Shown here one piece after another: positions 8,478-18,034 of a stretch of 64,000 nt of DNA. Position 1 is the first letter of the stretch. Each line of letters starts with the position of its first letter. The stretch covers positions 186,001 through 250,000 of the forward strand of contig NZ_QQTO01000022.1 of the NCBI RefSeq assembly GCF_003351345.1, read 5' to 3'. A program made the translations under genes and the position numbers. This stretch comes from Allobosea caraganae (GTDB taxonomy: Bacteria; Pseudomonadota; Alphaproteobacteria; Rhizobiales; Beijerinckiaceae). The notes under the pieces are model-generated. The model was not told where the DNA came from, did not search any database, and saw only the letters and a list, made by a program, of their open reading frames with translations.

Positions 8478-9302
8478 TCAAGGCGTCGGGCGGTTGACCA
8501 GCTTCACCCGCGGACGCCGGATCTTGTTGTTGCGGCCGTCCTTGGTCTTTTCGAGCATGAGGTCGCCGGCCTGCGTGTCGTGCGAGGGCGGAGACCGGCA
8601 GATGCGGTGCCCGAGTTCGTGGGCGATCGTGTGCGAGACGAAGTCGAGCTCGGTCTCCTTGCGCCGGAGCGTGTCGATGATCGTCCGGGTACCCAGGGTC
8701 TCGCCCGGGATGTCGCCCTCGACGCCCCAGCCCAGATAGACGTGCCAGTTGGCCGAGGCGTGGTTGCCGTAGTCGATCAGCGCCCCGAGGTGCTTCTTGT
8801 TGTCCAGCGAGATCTCGGGTTCGTGGATGTCGAGCTTCTGGCCGAGCCCCTCGTCGAACATGCCGAGGCTCTTGATCGTGACGTTGGCGCTGCGGTTCCA
8901 GATCGCGTTCACCTTCTTGACGATCTGCTCGACGTTGAACTTCTTGCGGACGCCGGGCAGGTAGTAGAACGCCGCCACGACCTCCAGCTCATTCACGACG
9001 TCGACATTGATGTAGTAAACCGTCGCCCCGGAGGATCGGCTGACGAAATTGAAGCTATAGAGCCCCTGCCTTTGGCCCGAGAGCCAGATCTCGCGATGGT
9101 CCGCCTTGTACAGGTCGGTCTCCGAGAAAATCAGGCCCTGCCAGTTGCCGTCGACCGAGAACACCTCAAAATCGAGATCGTCCGCGCCTTTGATGATCAA
9201 GCCGCGCGCCCCGCCGCGCTCGATCAGCTGCCAGGGCATGTTGCCGCCGCCGGCGGCCTCGAAGCCATCGGTCAGATCCTTAGGCTTGACCGTGATCGCC
9301 AT
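8478..9302 (-). CDS. HExxH metalloprotease-like protein of unknown family (candidate T6SS cargo)
   Basis: 274 aa, not assigned to a named family. The C-terminal part holds AHELGHRICRSPPSHD, giving zinc ligands His228 and His232 and a possible third ligand His241, followed by GDLM, which could be a Met-turn. The preceding segment has alternating hydrophobic strands like the upper half of a metzincin fold. No signal peptide is seen. A good ribosome binding site (GGAGG) precedes the ATG. It lies 61 bp after clpV and 31 bp before the peptidoglycan-binding protease, probably in one transcript. The protease call rests on the motif alone. Confidence 0.6.
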   Translation of the reverse strand: MAITVKPKDLTDGFEAAGGGNMPWQLIERGGARGLIIKGADDLDFEVFSVDGNWQGLIFSETDLYKADHREIWLSGQRQGLYSFNFVSRSSGATVYYINVDVVNELEVVAAFYYLPGVRKKFNVEQIVKKVNAIWNRSANVTIKSLGMFDEGLGQKLDIHEPEISLDNKKHLGALIDYGNHASANWHVYLGWGVEGDIPGETLGTRTIIDTLRRKETELDFVSHTIAHELGHRICRSPPSHDTQAGDLMLEKTKDGRNNKIRRPRVKLVNRPTP

Positions 9303-9363
9303 CTTCGCCTCCGACGTCGTGGGATAGGCAGGTTGTGGCGCCCGCGCAGGGCGGCGCGAGGGC

Positions 9364-12093
9364 TCAGGCGCAGTGGTATTCGAACTGGCCGTCGCTGACC
9401 GCGACGCTCGCCTCGGTCAGCGGCTTCTTCTCGAGCTGCAGATTGAGGATCTGGCGCGAGAGCGCCGGGAGCATCGAGTTGGTGATGATGTTGTCGATCA
9501 TGCGGCCGCCCGAATCCGGGTCGTTGCATTGCGCCACGATGTGCTCGACCACCGCGTCGTCATAGGTGAAGGCGGCGTTGTGGTTGTCGCGCAGGCGCTT
9601 GCCGATGCGCCCGAGCTGGAGCCGGACGATGCCGCCCAGCATTTCGCCGGAGAGCGGATAATAGGGGATGGTCACGAGGCGCCCGATCAACGCCGGCGGG
9701 AAGACCTTGAGCAAGGCCGGACGCAGCGCGACGGCGAGTTCCTCGGAATCCGGTCGCTCCTCCGGCTTGCCGGCCATGCGCATGATCTCGTCGGTGCCGA
9801 CATTCGAGGTCAGGATGATCAGGGTGTTCTTGAAGTCGATGCGCCGTCCGGTCCCGTCCTCCATCTGGCCCTTGTCGAAGACCTGGAAGAAGAGCTCGTG
9901 CACGTCGGGGTGCGCCTTCTCGACCTCGTCGAGCAGCACGACCGAATAGGGCTTGCGGCGCACGGCTTCCGTCAGTCGGCCGCCCTCGCCATAGCCGACA
10001 TAGCCGGGAGGCGCCCCCTTCAGGGTCGAGACGGTGTGCGCCTCCTGGAACTCGCTCATGTTGATGGTGATGACGTTCTGCTCGCCGCCATAGAGCGCCT
10101 CGGCCAGCGCCAGCGCCGTCTCGGTCTTGCCGACGCCGGAGGGGCCGCAGAGCATGAAGACGCCGATCGGTTTGTTCGGGTTGTCGAGCCGGGCGCGGCT
10201 GGTCTCGATGCGCTTGGCGATCATCTTGATGCCGTGGCCCTGGCCGACGACGCGCTTGTTCAGCGTCTCGGCGAGATTAAGCACGGTCTCGATCTCGTCC
10301 TTGACCATGCGGCCGACCGGGATGCCGGTCCAGTCGGAGACGACCGAGGCGACCGACTGCTCGTCGACATGGGCGTAGATCATGCGGTTGGCGGGATCGA
10401 TCTCGCCGAGCGCCTGGAATTTTTCACCGAGCGTGGCGCGGGCCGCGGCGGGATCGATCTCGGGCTCGGCTGTCGGAGCGGCCGGAGCGTCAGTCGCAGG
10501 CGTGGGTTCGGCATCCGGCTTGGCCTCGGCACCAACCGTCTTCGCATCAGCCGGCTTCTCGCCGAGCTTGGCGCGCAGCGCCTTGATCTCTTCGACGATC
10601 GCCAGTTCCGAAGCCCAGGCGGCTTCCAACTCGCCGAGCTTCGCCGTCCGCTCGGCGATCTCGCCGTCGATCTCGGCCAGCCGGCCGCTGAGCGCGCCGC
10701 CGAGGTCCTGGTCGGAGACGAGGTTCGCCTTCTCCTGCTCCAAAGCCGAAATGCCGACGCGGGCATCCTCGATCGCGGCGGGCGTGGCGCTTTGGCTGAT
10801 CGCGACGCGGGCGCAGGCGGTGTCGAGCAGGCTGACCGCCTTGTCGGGCAGTTGCCTTGCCGGGATGTAGCGATGCGAGAGCTGGACGGCGGCGACGATC
10901 GCGGCATCGGAGATGCGGACCTTGTGGTGCTTCTCCATCGGCGCGATCAGGCCGCGCAGCATGGTGCAGCAGCGTGCGACGTCGGGCTCGTCGACCTGGA
11001 CCGGCTGGAAGCGCCGGGTCAGCGCCGGGTCCTTCTCGAAATACTGGCGGTACTCGGACCAGGTCGTCGCCGCGATGGTGCGCAAAGTGCCGCGGGCGAG
11101 AGCCGGCTTGAGCAGGTTGGCGGCGTCGCCCGTGCCGGCCTGGCCGCCGGCACCGATCAGCGTATGCGCCTCGTCGATGAACAGGATGACCGGGGTCGGT
11201 GAGGACTGGACCTCGTCGATGACCGAGCGCAGGCGCTGTTCGAACTCGCCCTTCATCGAGGCGCCGGCCTGCATCAAGCCGATATCGAGGGCGCAGACGC
11301 GGACGCCGCGCAAAGGCGGCGGCACATCGCCCGAGGCGACGCGCTGGGCAAAGCCCTCGGCGATCGCGGTCTTGCCGACGCCGGCCTCGCCGGTAAGGAT
11401 CGGGTTGTTCTGGCGCCGGCGCATCAGCACGTCGATGACCTGGCGGATCTCGTCGTCGCGGCCGAGGATCGGGTCCATCGTGCCGGATTTGGCCTTGACC
11501 GTGAGGTCCTGCGAGAAGCGGTCGAGCGCCGTCGTGCCCTTGGCGCCCTCGGCCTGCTCGGCGCCGGGCGTGCCGGCGGCGCGCAGGCCGGAGCCGTCCA
11601 TCGGCCGCAGGTTCTCCTCCTCCGAGGCCTCCCAGATCTTGGCGTGGCCGACCGCGAGTTCGTCGACCGGAATCTTGCCGAACTCCTTCGAGATCGCGGT
11701 CAGCGCGCGGCGCAGGTCGAGCGACTTCAGCGCCGCGACCAGCACATGGCCGGTCCTGATCTGCGTCTCGCCGAAGAACAGCGTGGCGTAGTGCCAGCCG
11801 CGGTCGAGCACGTCGACGACGTTGTTGGCGACGCCCGGCATCTCGGTCTCGTTCTTGCGGAAGCCTTCGAGGACCCCGCCGATATCGGTAGCGAGCTTGC
11901 CCATGTCGAGCCCGTAATGGGCCGCGGTCAGGCCGATATCGGTCGAGCGCCGCTGCAGGATCTGCGCGAGCCAATGCGCCAGCTCGACATTGCGGTTGCC
12001 CGCGCCCTTGGCCTGCCTGAGGGCCTGGATGAAGGCTTCGTAGCCGACCCGGTTGAGCTTGCCTGTGACGGCTTCGAGGCTGATATCGGCCAT
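9364..12093 (-). CDS. clpV: T6SS AAA+ ATPase ClpV (TssH)
   Basis: A 909-aa class I Clp ATPase that disassembles the contracted TssB/TssC sheath for reuse. An N-terminal ClpN-type domain spans about 1-160. NBD1 has Walker A GEAGVGKT near 235 and Walker B ILFIDEAHT. A ClpB-like coiled-coil middle region follows, then NBD2 with Walker A GPSGVGKT near 649 and Walker B VVLLDEVEKAHP. An Ala/Pro/Glu-rich insertion (about 511-555) separates the middle region from NBD2 and looks like a flexible linker. It starts 2 bp after the tssG stop. Confidence 0.97.
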   Translation of the reverse strand: MADISLEAVTGKLNRVGYEAFIQALRQAKGAGNRNVELAHWLAQILQRRSTDIGLTAAHYGLDMGKLATDIGGVLEGFRKNETEMPGVANNVVDVLDRGWHYATLFFGETQIRTGHVLVAALKSLDLRRALTAISKEFGKIPVDELAVGHAKIWEASEEENLRPMDGSGLRAAGTPGAEQAEGAKGTTALDRFSQDLTVKAKSGTMDPILGRDDEIRQVIDVLMRRRQNNPILTGEAGVGKTAIAEGFAQRVASGDVPPPLRGVRVCALDIGLMQAGASMKGEFEQRLRSVIDEVQSSPTPVILFIDEAHTLIGAGGQAGTGDAANLLKPALARGTLRTIAATTWSEYRQYFEKDPALTRRFQPVQVDEPDVARCCTMLRGLIAPMEKHHKVRISDAAIVAAVQLSHRYIPARQLPDKAVSLLDTACARVAISQSATPAAIEDARVGISALEQEKANLVSDQDLGGALSGRLAEIDGEIAERTAKLGELEAAWASELAIVEEIKALRAKLGEKPADAKTVGAEAKPDAEPTPATDAPAAPTAEPEIDPAAARATLGEKFQALGEIDPANRMIYAHVDEQSVASVVSDWTGIPVGRMVKDEIETVLNLAETLNKRVVGQGHGIKMIAKRIETSRARLDNPNKPIGVFMLCGPSGVGKTETALALAEALYGGEQNVITINMSEFQEAHTVSTLKGAPPGYVGYGEGGRLTEAVRRKPYSVVLLDEVEKAHPDVHELFFQVFDKGQMEDGTGRRIDFKNTLIILTSNVGTDEIMRMAGKPEERPDSEELAVALRPALLKVFPPALIGRLVTIPYYPLSGEMLGGIVRLQLGRIGKRLRDNHNAAFTYDDAVVEHIVAQCNDPDSGGRMIDNIITNSMLPALSRQILNLQLEKKPLTEASVAVSDGQFEYHCA

Positions 12094-12095
12094 GG

Positions 12096-13253
12096 CTACC
12101 CCCTACGCTGTGAAGTCTGTGTCGTCTCGCCGGCGGCCTGAGCGGCGCGCTTCTGGCGCATGCGGTCGGCCGGGTGGAAGCGCGCGTCGCGGCGCAAGGC
12201 GCCCTCGCTCTCGCCCCAGTTCGGCGCCATCCACGAGGTCCAGCCGAGATTGCCGAAGCCGCCGAGCGTGACCGGCTTGACCTCGCCGACCGGCAAGGCG
12301 AGCTCGACATCCCATTCGAACTGCTCGCCGAGATAGTAGAACACCGCGTCGGCCAGCGGCTCGCAGAGGTCGCCATTGGGCAGGAAGCGGCAGAACTGCT
12401 CCATGTCGCGGGCGACGATGCGGACGCGGAACTTGTCCTCGACGCTGTAGACGCTGGCGCCCACGAGCGCGTCGCCGCCGAGCGTGCAATGGCCCTGGCC
12501 GAGGCGCGTGCGGTCGGCGGGATCGAAGACCAGCCGCATGCCGATGAACTGCTCGATATCGACCTCCGCCTCGAACAGGCCGGAGAGGAAGCTGCGCAGC
12601 CGCGAGGCGGATTTGGCCTGCGCGCCGATCAGGCCGGCATGGGCGAGCTTCTCGGGATCGGGCACCGCATCAAGGCCGTGATAGGGCTTCGAGCCCAGCC
12701 CGATCATGCTGCCGATATAGGCGGCGAAGCGGTCGAGGTCGGGGCGGTCGTGCTGGGCGATCGGGCGGGAATCGGCCCAGGCCCGGTAGAACAATTGCAG
12801 GAAGCGGTGGTTGAGGATGTCGAGGAAGCGCGGAAAGGAATCGTCGCGCTCCAGCTGCCAGTGGAAGGTCTCTTCGGTCGTCGCCAGCGGCAGCGCGCCC
12901 TGCGGCCCGAGCAGGCCGAGAAACTTGACGAGAAGGCGCATGCGCCCCTGCGCGTCGTGGTCGGCCTGGGCAATGGTCGAGGCCGGGAACTCCATATAGG
13001 CGGGCTCGCCGAGCGCTAGATATTCGTCGCGCCGCGTCGCGGCATCGCCGATGCGGGCGCTCTCGGGGAAGCTGCGCTCGATGCGCCGCAGCGTGGCGTA
13101 GAAGTCGAAGCGCCAGGGCTCGTCCTGCAGCCGCGCGGCGAAGCTCGGCTCCTTCTGCAGCGGCTGCTGCGGCAGCACGGGCGCAGCCTCCTGCGGCGGC
13201 GCGGGCTCCGGCGGCAGGGCGGCCTCGTCTTGCAAGGCGGGCTCGCCGGTCAC
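12096..13253 (-). CDS. tssG: T6SS baseplate protein TssG
   Basis: A 385-aa TssG (VasB/ImpH family) baseplate wedge protein that works with TssF, TssE and TssK. The conserved core begins near residue 45 (PWRFDFYATLRRIERSFP), and GLLGPQGALPL is typical of the family. The first 40 residues are Pro/Glu/Gln-rich and probably disordered. The start is GTG at 13253, overlapping the tssF stop by four bases (GTGA). Confidence 0.95.
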   Translation of the reverse strand: MTGEPALQDEAALPPEPAPPQEAAPVLPQQPLQKEPSFAARLQDEPWRFDFYATLRRIERSFPESARIGDAATRRDEYLALGEPAYMEFPASTIAQADHDAQGRMRLLVKFLGLLGPQGALPLATTEETFHWQLERDDSFPRFLDILNHRFLQLFYRAWADSRPIAQHDRPDLDRFAAYIGSMIGLGSKPYHGLDAVPDPEKLAHAGLIGAQAKSASRLRSFLSGLFEAEVDIEQFIGMRLVFDPADRTRLGQGHCTLGGDALVGASVYSVEDKFRVRIVARDMEQFCRFLPNGDLCEPLADAVFYYLGEQFEWDVELALPVGEVKPVTLGGFGNLGWTSWMAPNWGESEGALRRDARFHPADRMRQKRAAQAAGETTQTSQRRG

Positions 13254-15214
13254 AGGATGCGCCTCGCGCCGGCGCGGGGCGGCCAGCGCATGACGTCGCC
13301 GCGCTCGACCGTGCGGACCACGGTCTGGGTGAAATGGTTCATGGCGGCGTATTCGGCGAAGAAGCGGTCGAGCACCGCGCCGAGCAGGAAGACGCCGCTG
13401 CCCTCGAAGGCCTTCTCCTCCAGCGTGACCACGACCTCGAGCCCGCGCGCCGCGCCGGTGCCGGCCCGCTGCGGGAAGCGGCGGATGACGGGGCGGCTGT
13501 CGACGCTCTTGATGCCGCGGATGCGGCGCTCGGTGGCGCTGTCGGCGAGATCGGCGAACAAAGCCAGCATCTCGCGCAGGGCCTCGGCGTTCTGCCCGGC
13601 GCCGCGCTGGACCAGCCCGAGCTGGTTGAGGCTGAGCAGGTTGATCAGCCGCCAGGTCACCACGCCGGTGCTCGCCGTCTCCGAGCGCAGCTTGAGCTGC
13701 GAGACGATCGGCTCGCGCGGCGGCGTCGGCCCGGCCAGGCAGGTGACGTCGAGCACGACATTGTCGATCAGCCGGAAATCGGCGCCGCCGACGCCGGTCG
13801 GCAGATGCTCGGTGAGGTGGCGGTTCGAGCAGAGCGCGCGCACGCTGAGCTCGGCCACCGAATTCGCGTCGTTCATCCCCGCCGGCTCGACCAGCGAGAT
13901 GAACATGTCGGTGCCGGTATAGTCGGAGGCGCGGCCATAGCGCCGCTCGGCGGCCGAGCGCCGGCGCGGCAGGCGGCGCTGCGTGTAGAGCAGGCCGAGC
14001 TCGGGCGAGGCGCCCTCCGGCGAGGAGTAGAGCGGGTGCACCGGCTGCTTCTCGCGCCCGCCGAGATAATGGGCGTAGACGTCGAGGATGCTGTGCGGCT
14101 CGTAGTCGAGATAGCGGCCGCGATCGGGCACGACATGGTATTCGTGCTGGTTGCTGCGCACCGGGATGCGGTCCGCCGTCTTCTCGAACAGGTTCACGGC
14201 AGGCGCCGCATAGAGCGAGAACATCTCGCGCTGCACCGCGGCGGCGAGCCGGGCGTTGACCTCGTCGAAGACGAAGATGACGTCGACCGCCTTCGCCTTG
14301 AGTTGCGGCATGATCTTGGCGAGGCCGGTCAGCTTGAAGCCGAGGAACTTGCGCGGGAACCAGAACAGCTCGCGCAGCAATTCGAAGCCGCGGAAGACGC
14401 GGCTATCGGCCGGCAGCAGCGCCTCGTCCTCGTCGAAGCCGATCTGCTCCAGCCCGCACTCGGCCCCCGAGGTGATGACCGGGTCGCCGAAGGCGTCGAG
14501 ATGACGGAAATAGATGCCGACGCGATCGGAGAAGAGCTGCTCGTAGAGCGCGATCGCATCCGATTCCGCGCCGAGCAGATGGACCTTTAGCTCCCTGGTG
14601 CGGCAGCCGGCGAACCAGCTCGTCGGCTGCTTGGCGGCCGGCACTGCTGCGGCAGGCTCTTCCTCGGCATTGGCCATGGTGCGATGGGTCAGCGACAGGC
14701 GCAGGCCCGAGAGCCCGCGCGTGCCGGTCTGCAGGCCGAGCGCCTGGAGCGGGCCAGGCGCGGGGATATATTCGGCCGCCGTCACGTCGAACGGCCAGAG
14801 CGTGATGTCCGAGCCGAGCCGGTAGCGGCAGGCGACGCGCCGGTCGCGCTCCAGATAGGTCGCGTCGAGATAGGAGCCGCGCGGGATGCGTTGGCCTTCG
14901 CGCAGGGCCGGATCGCCGAAGACCGGCTTCACCCCGGCGAGCAACGCCGAGGGCGTTGGCGCGAGATAGTTCGGGATGAGCTGCTCGAGCAGGTTGTTGG
15001 TGAACTCGGGGAACTCGTGCTTGAGCTTGAGCTGGACGCGGGCGGCGAGGAAGGCCGCGCCCTCGAGCAGGCCGCCGACCATCGGGTCCATGCGGTCGCC
15101 GACGAGCCCGCCCAGCCGCTCGGCGATCCCCGGATATTCCTCCGCGAATTCCTTGGTATGCTCCGTGAAGAGCCGCAGCTCTTGATTGTAGAAATCCAGG
15201 AATTCCTGATTCAT
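13250..15214 (-). CDS. tssF: T6SS baseplate protein TssF
   Basis: 654 aa, the usual size for TssF (VasA/ImpG family), a core part of the baseplate wedge. The N-terminus (FLDFYNQELRLFTEHTKEFA) followed by RLGGLVGDRMDP and the VQLKLKHEFPEFTNNLLEQL stretch is highly characteristic. It overlaps tssE by one base and tssG by four, so the three baseplate genes are translationally coupled. Confidence 0.97.
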   Translation of the reverse strand: MNQEFLDFYNQELRLFTEHTKEFAEEYPGIAERLGGLVGDRMDPMVGGLLEGAAFLAARVQLKLKHEFPEFTNNLLEQLIPNYLAPTPSALLAGVKPVFGDPALREGQRIPRGSYLDATYLERDRRVACRYRLGSDITLWPFDVTAAEYIPAPGPLQALGLQTGTRGLSGLRLSLTHRTMANAEEEPAAAVPAAKQPTSWFAGCRTRELKVHLLGAESDAIALYEQLFSDRVGIYFRHLDAFGDPVITSGAECGLEQIGFDEDEALLPADSRVFRGFELLRELFWFPRKFLGFKLTGLAKIMPQLKAKAVDVIFVFDEVNARLAAAVQREMFSLYAAPAVNLFEKTADRIPVRSNQHEYHVVPDRGRYLDYEPHSILDVYAHYLGGREKQPVHPLYSSPEGASPELGLLYTQRRLPRRRSAAERRYGRASDYTGTDMFISLVEPAGMNDANSVAELSVRALCSNRHLTEHLPTGVGGADFRLIDNVVLDVTCLAGPTPPREPIVSQLKLRSETASTGVVTWRLINLLSLNQLGLVQRGAGQNAEALREMLALFADLADSATERRIRGIKSVDSRPVIRRFPQRAGTGAARGLEVVVTLEEKAFEGSGVFLLGAVLDRFFAEYAAMNHFTQTVVRTVERGDVMRWPPRAGARRIL

Positions 15215-15762
15215 CAGCTGCTCTTGATCGCGATCTTGCCGCTGTCGAGCTCGACATCGGCGACGAACTGAACCGGGACGTTGAGCGGGTCGCAGTTGAG
15301 GTCGGCCCGGACGACGAAGCGGATCTTGAGCTCGGCCCGGTCCAGGCTGTCGTCGCGCTCGACCGCGATGGACTGCCTTATCAGCCGCGGCTCGAAGCGG
15401 GTCAGCACGTCGGCGAGATCGTCCTTGATCGCGTTGACGCGGAACTCGTCGATCGAGAGCCGGGTGATGTCGGGGAAGCCGTGGTTGAGCACGGAGCGCG
15501 CGACGTGCTCATGCTGCGAGAGATCGAGCGACGAGGCGAGGTTGATCGTGTTGACCAGCGCGCCGAGGTCGATCGCGATCTCGCGGCGCAGCTTCGGCTC
15601 GGTGATCGCGGCGCGCGGCGCGGCGCGGCGGTTGGCGATGATGCGCTCGCCGCCATCGTCGCGCAGGTCGAGCGCCGTCTTCGCGTCCTTGCTGCGATGC
15701 GCCTCGCGGAAGGCGAACATGAGCGGCGGGCGCAACCGGTTCTTGTTTCCCCGCTCCATCAT
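15214..15762 (-). CDS. tssE: T6SS baseplate protein TssE (gp25-like)
   Basis: 182 aa from the ATG at 15762; the open frame reaches 15858. I chose 15762 because a strong GGGAGGAGG lies just upstream and the family-like sequence begins there. It belongs to the T4 gp25/lysozyme-like family and nucleates sheath polymerisation on the baseplate. The central part (NHGFPDITRLSIDEF) and the C-terminal LIRQSIAVERDD region match the family. The usual initiation codon could also be the adjacent ATG at 15759. Confidence 0.92.
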   Translation of the reverse strand: MMERGNKNRLRPPLMFAFREAHRSKDAKTALDLRDDGGERIIANRRAAPRAAITEPKLRREIAIDLGALVNTINLASSLDLSQHEHVARSVLNHGFPDITRLSIDEFRVNAIKDDLADVLTRFEPRLIRQSIAVERDDSLDRAELKIRFVVRADLNCDPLNVPVQFVADVELDSGKIAIKSS

Positions 15763-15883
15763 CGTCCTCCTCCCGGCCACGGCTCGACGAAGATGATGCC
15801 CTGCGCACCGGAACCGGAGCGCAGGGCTGTGCAGGCAATGGCCAAGGGCCCGGCTCAAAATCGCCGGCGGCCCGACGCCGATC

Positions 15884-16369
15884 TCACGACGTCTTGTTGG
15901 TCTTGACGTTCCAGGTGCCGGTGATGGCGCCGTCGAGCGAGCCGTCGGCCTTCTGCGGCTTGTACTCGAACTTGATCTTGGTGAAGTTCAGCGAGAACTG
16001 GTCGACCGGGACCGAGCCGCTGCCGTTGCTGCCGCCGGACTGGTAGCTGGAGACGAGCAGGTCCTCGAGCGTGACGGTATAGGCTTCCTGCTGGTCCTTG
16101 CCCTGCTTGCGGACGAACAGGACCGCCTTCTTGATGTGCTCGCCGGTCGCGCAGAACTGCATCAGCTTCGGCGAGGCCTTGTTCACATGCGTGGTGAAGT
16201 GAACGTCCTGAAAGCTCACCTTGCCCGCGCCGCCGCCGGCGCCGGCGCCGTGGCTGCCGCTATTGGTGTTGCCCCAGGAAAACGAATCGATCTCGATCGT
16301 ATCCTTATGCTTCGAATCATGGCTCTCGCCCTTGATCCCATCGATCTCAAGCAGGAAATCGCTCGGCAT
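15884..16369 (-). CDS. hcp: T6SS inner tube protein Hcp (TssD)
   Basis: A 161-aa Hcp1-family protein that forms stacked hexameric rings of the inner tube and is itself secreted. MPSDFLLEIDGIKGES at the N-terminus, KVSFQDVHFTTHVNKASP in the middle and FTKIKFEYKPQ near the end are diagnostic. The 147-bp gap after tssC holds an imperfect GGAGG/CCTCC hairpin (16471-16489) that could modulate transcription into hcp. Gly/Ala-rich loop residues about 38-48 are typical. Confidence 0.96.
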   Translation of the reverse strand: MPSDFLLEIDGIKGESHDSKHKDTIEIDSFSWGNTNSGSHGAGAGGGAGKVSFQDVHFTTHVNKASPKLMQFCATGEHIKKAVLFVRKQGKDQQEAYTVTLEDLLVSSYQSGGSNGSGSVPVDQFSLNFTKIKFEYKPQKADGSLDGAITGTWNVKTNKTS

Positions 16370-16516
16370 ATTACCCTCCAGAGTTGGATTATTTGATCTG
16401 AGCTTTCAGCCACCAGGATGACTTGACTGAGCTTGCTCCAGGCGCGGAGCTGCGTCGTCATCAATATGCAGGAGGGCGAACCGTCCTCCCGCTGCGGCAG
16501 GCGCTGGGCCTTGATG

Positions 16517-18019
16517 CTACTGCTTCGGCGCCGGCAGGCGCGAGACGAGGCTCATGCCGATATCCATGCCCTCGAGCTGGAAATGCGGCCTGAGGTAGAA
16601 CTTTGCCGAATAATATCCGGGGTTCTCCTCGTCCTCGAAGACGTCGATGCGCGCGTCTGCGAGCGGGCGCCGGGCCTTCGTCTCCTCGCTGGAACCGAGC
16701 GGATCGCCGTCGATATACTCGGTGATCCATTCCTGCAGCCAGCGCCGCAGCGGCTCCTTCTCCTTGTAGGAACCGATCTTGTCGCGAACCATGCATTTCA
16801 GGTAATGCGCGAAGCGCGACACGGCGAACATGTAGGGCAGGCGCGAGGACAGGTTGTCCGACGCCGTCGCCGCCACGCCGTCGGGGCCGGAGAAGGTCTT
16901 CGGCTTGTACAGCGACTGGGCGCCGATGAAGGCGGCCTTGTCGGTGTTCTTGCGGTGGATCAGCGGGATCAGCCCGGATTTCGCCAGCTCGGCCTCGCGG
17001 CGGTCGCTGATCGCGATCTCGGTCGGGCATTTCAGGTCGATGCCGCCATCATCGGTCGGGAAGGTGTGGGTCGGCAGGTTCAGCACCTCGCCGCCCGACT
17101 GCACGCCGCGGATGCGGGTGCACCAGCCATATTCCTTGAAGGCGCGGTTGATGTTCACGGCCATGGCGTAGGCCGCGTTCATCCAGGCGTAGTTCTCGCC
17201 CCTGTGGCCGTCGGTATCCTCCTCGAAGGCGAATTCCTCGACCGGCTCGGACTTGGCGCCGTAGGGCACGCGCGAGAGCACGCGCGGCAGGCACAGGCCG
17301 ACATAGCGCGAATCCGCCGCGTCGCGCAGCGACTTCCAGGCCGCATAGTCGGGCGTGTCGAAGACCTTGCCGAGATCGCGCGGATTGGAGAGCTCGGTCC
17401 AGGCGTCCATGCCCATCAGCGTCGGATCGGCGCCGGCGAAGAACGGGGCGTGGGCCGAGGCCGCGACCTTGGAGAGGTCGCGCAGCAGCTGCACGTCGGT
17501 CGGCAAGTGGCTGAAGTGATAGTCGCCGACCAGGCAGCCGAAGGGCTGGCCGCCGAGCTGGCCGAACTCCTGCTCGTAGACCTGCTTGAAGAGCGGGCTC
17601 TGGTCCCAGCGGGCGCCGGGATAGGTCTTGAGATTGCGGTAGAGCTCGTTCTTCGAGACGTTCATCACCTTGATCTTCAACTGAGCGTCGGTCTCGGAGT
17701 TGAAGACGAGGTAGTTGAGACCGCGCCAGGCGCTCTCGATCTGCTGGTATTCAGGTGCGTGCAGCACCTCGTTCATCTGCTCGGAGAGCTTGGCGTCGAG
17801 CCGCGCGATCATCTCCTCGATCGTGTCGAGCACGTCGTTCTTGATCAGCGTGGAATCCGCCAGAGCCTGGCTGACCAGGGTCGAGAGCGCGTTCTCGACC
17901 TCGGTCGCCGCCCTCTCGGTCTTGGGCTTGAAGCTCTGCTTGAGGATCGACGCGAATTCGTCGGGGTCACGGGTTTCGACAGCCGCCCCGCCGGGCTGCT
18001 GGATCTGGGTTTCCGCCAT
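16517..18019 (-). CDS. tssC: T6SS contractile sheath large subunit TssC
   Basis: A 500-aa TssC/VipB protein that assembles with TssB into the contractile sheath. Conserved stretches include ESAWRGLNYLVFNSETD, EFGQLGGQPFGCLVGDYHF and the C-terminal YYSAKFYLRPHFQLEGMD. Length is normal. It starts 15 bp after the tssB stop, the usual arrangement of co-translated sheath subunits. Confidence 0.97.
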   Translation of the reverse strand: MAETQIQQPGGAAVETRDPDEFASILKQSFKPKTERAATEVENALSTLVSQALADSTLIKNDVLDTIEEMIARLDAKLSEQMNEVLHAPEYQQIESAWRGLNYLVFNSETDAQLKIKVMNVSKNELYRNLKTYPGARWDQSPLFKQVYEQEFGQLGGQPFGCLVGDYHFSHLPTDVQLLRDLSKVAASAHAPFFAGADPTLMGMDAWTELSNPRDLGKVFDTPDYAAWKSLRDAADSRYVGLCLPRVLSRVPYGAKSEPVEEFAFEEDTDGHRGENYAWMNAAYAMAVNINRAFKEYGWCTRIRGVQSGGEVLNLPTHTFPTDDGGIDLKCPTEIAISDRREAELAKSGLIPLIHRKNTDKAAFIGAQSLYKPKTFSGPDGVAATASDNLSSRLPYMFAVSRFAHYLKCMVRDKIGSYKEKEPLRRWLQEWITEYIDGDPLGSSEETKARRPLADARIDVFEDEENPGYYSAKFYLRPHFQLEGMDIGMSLVSRLPAPKQ

Positions 18020-18034
18020 TGCCGCCTCGCTTGC

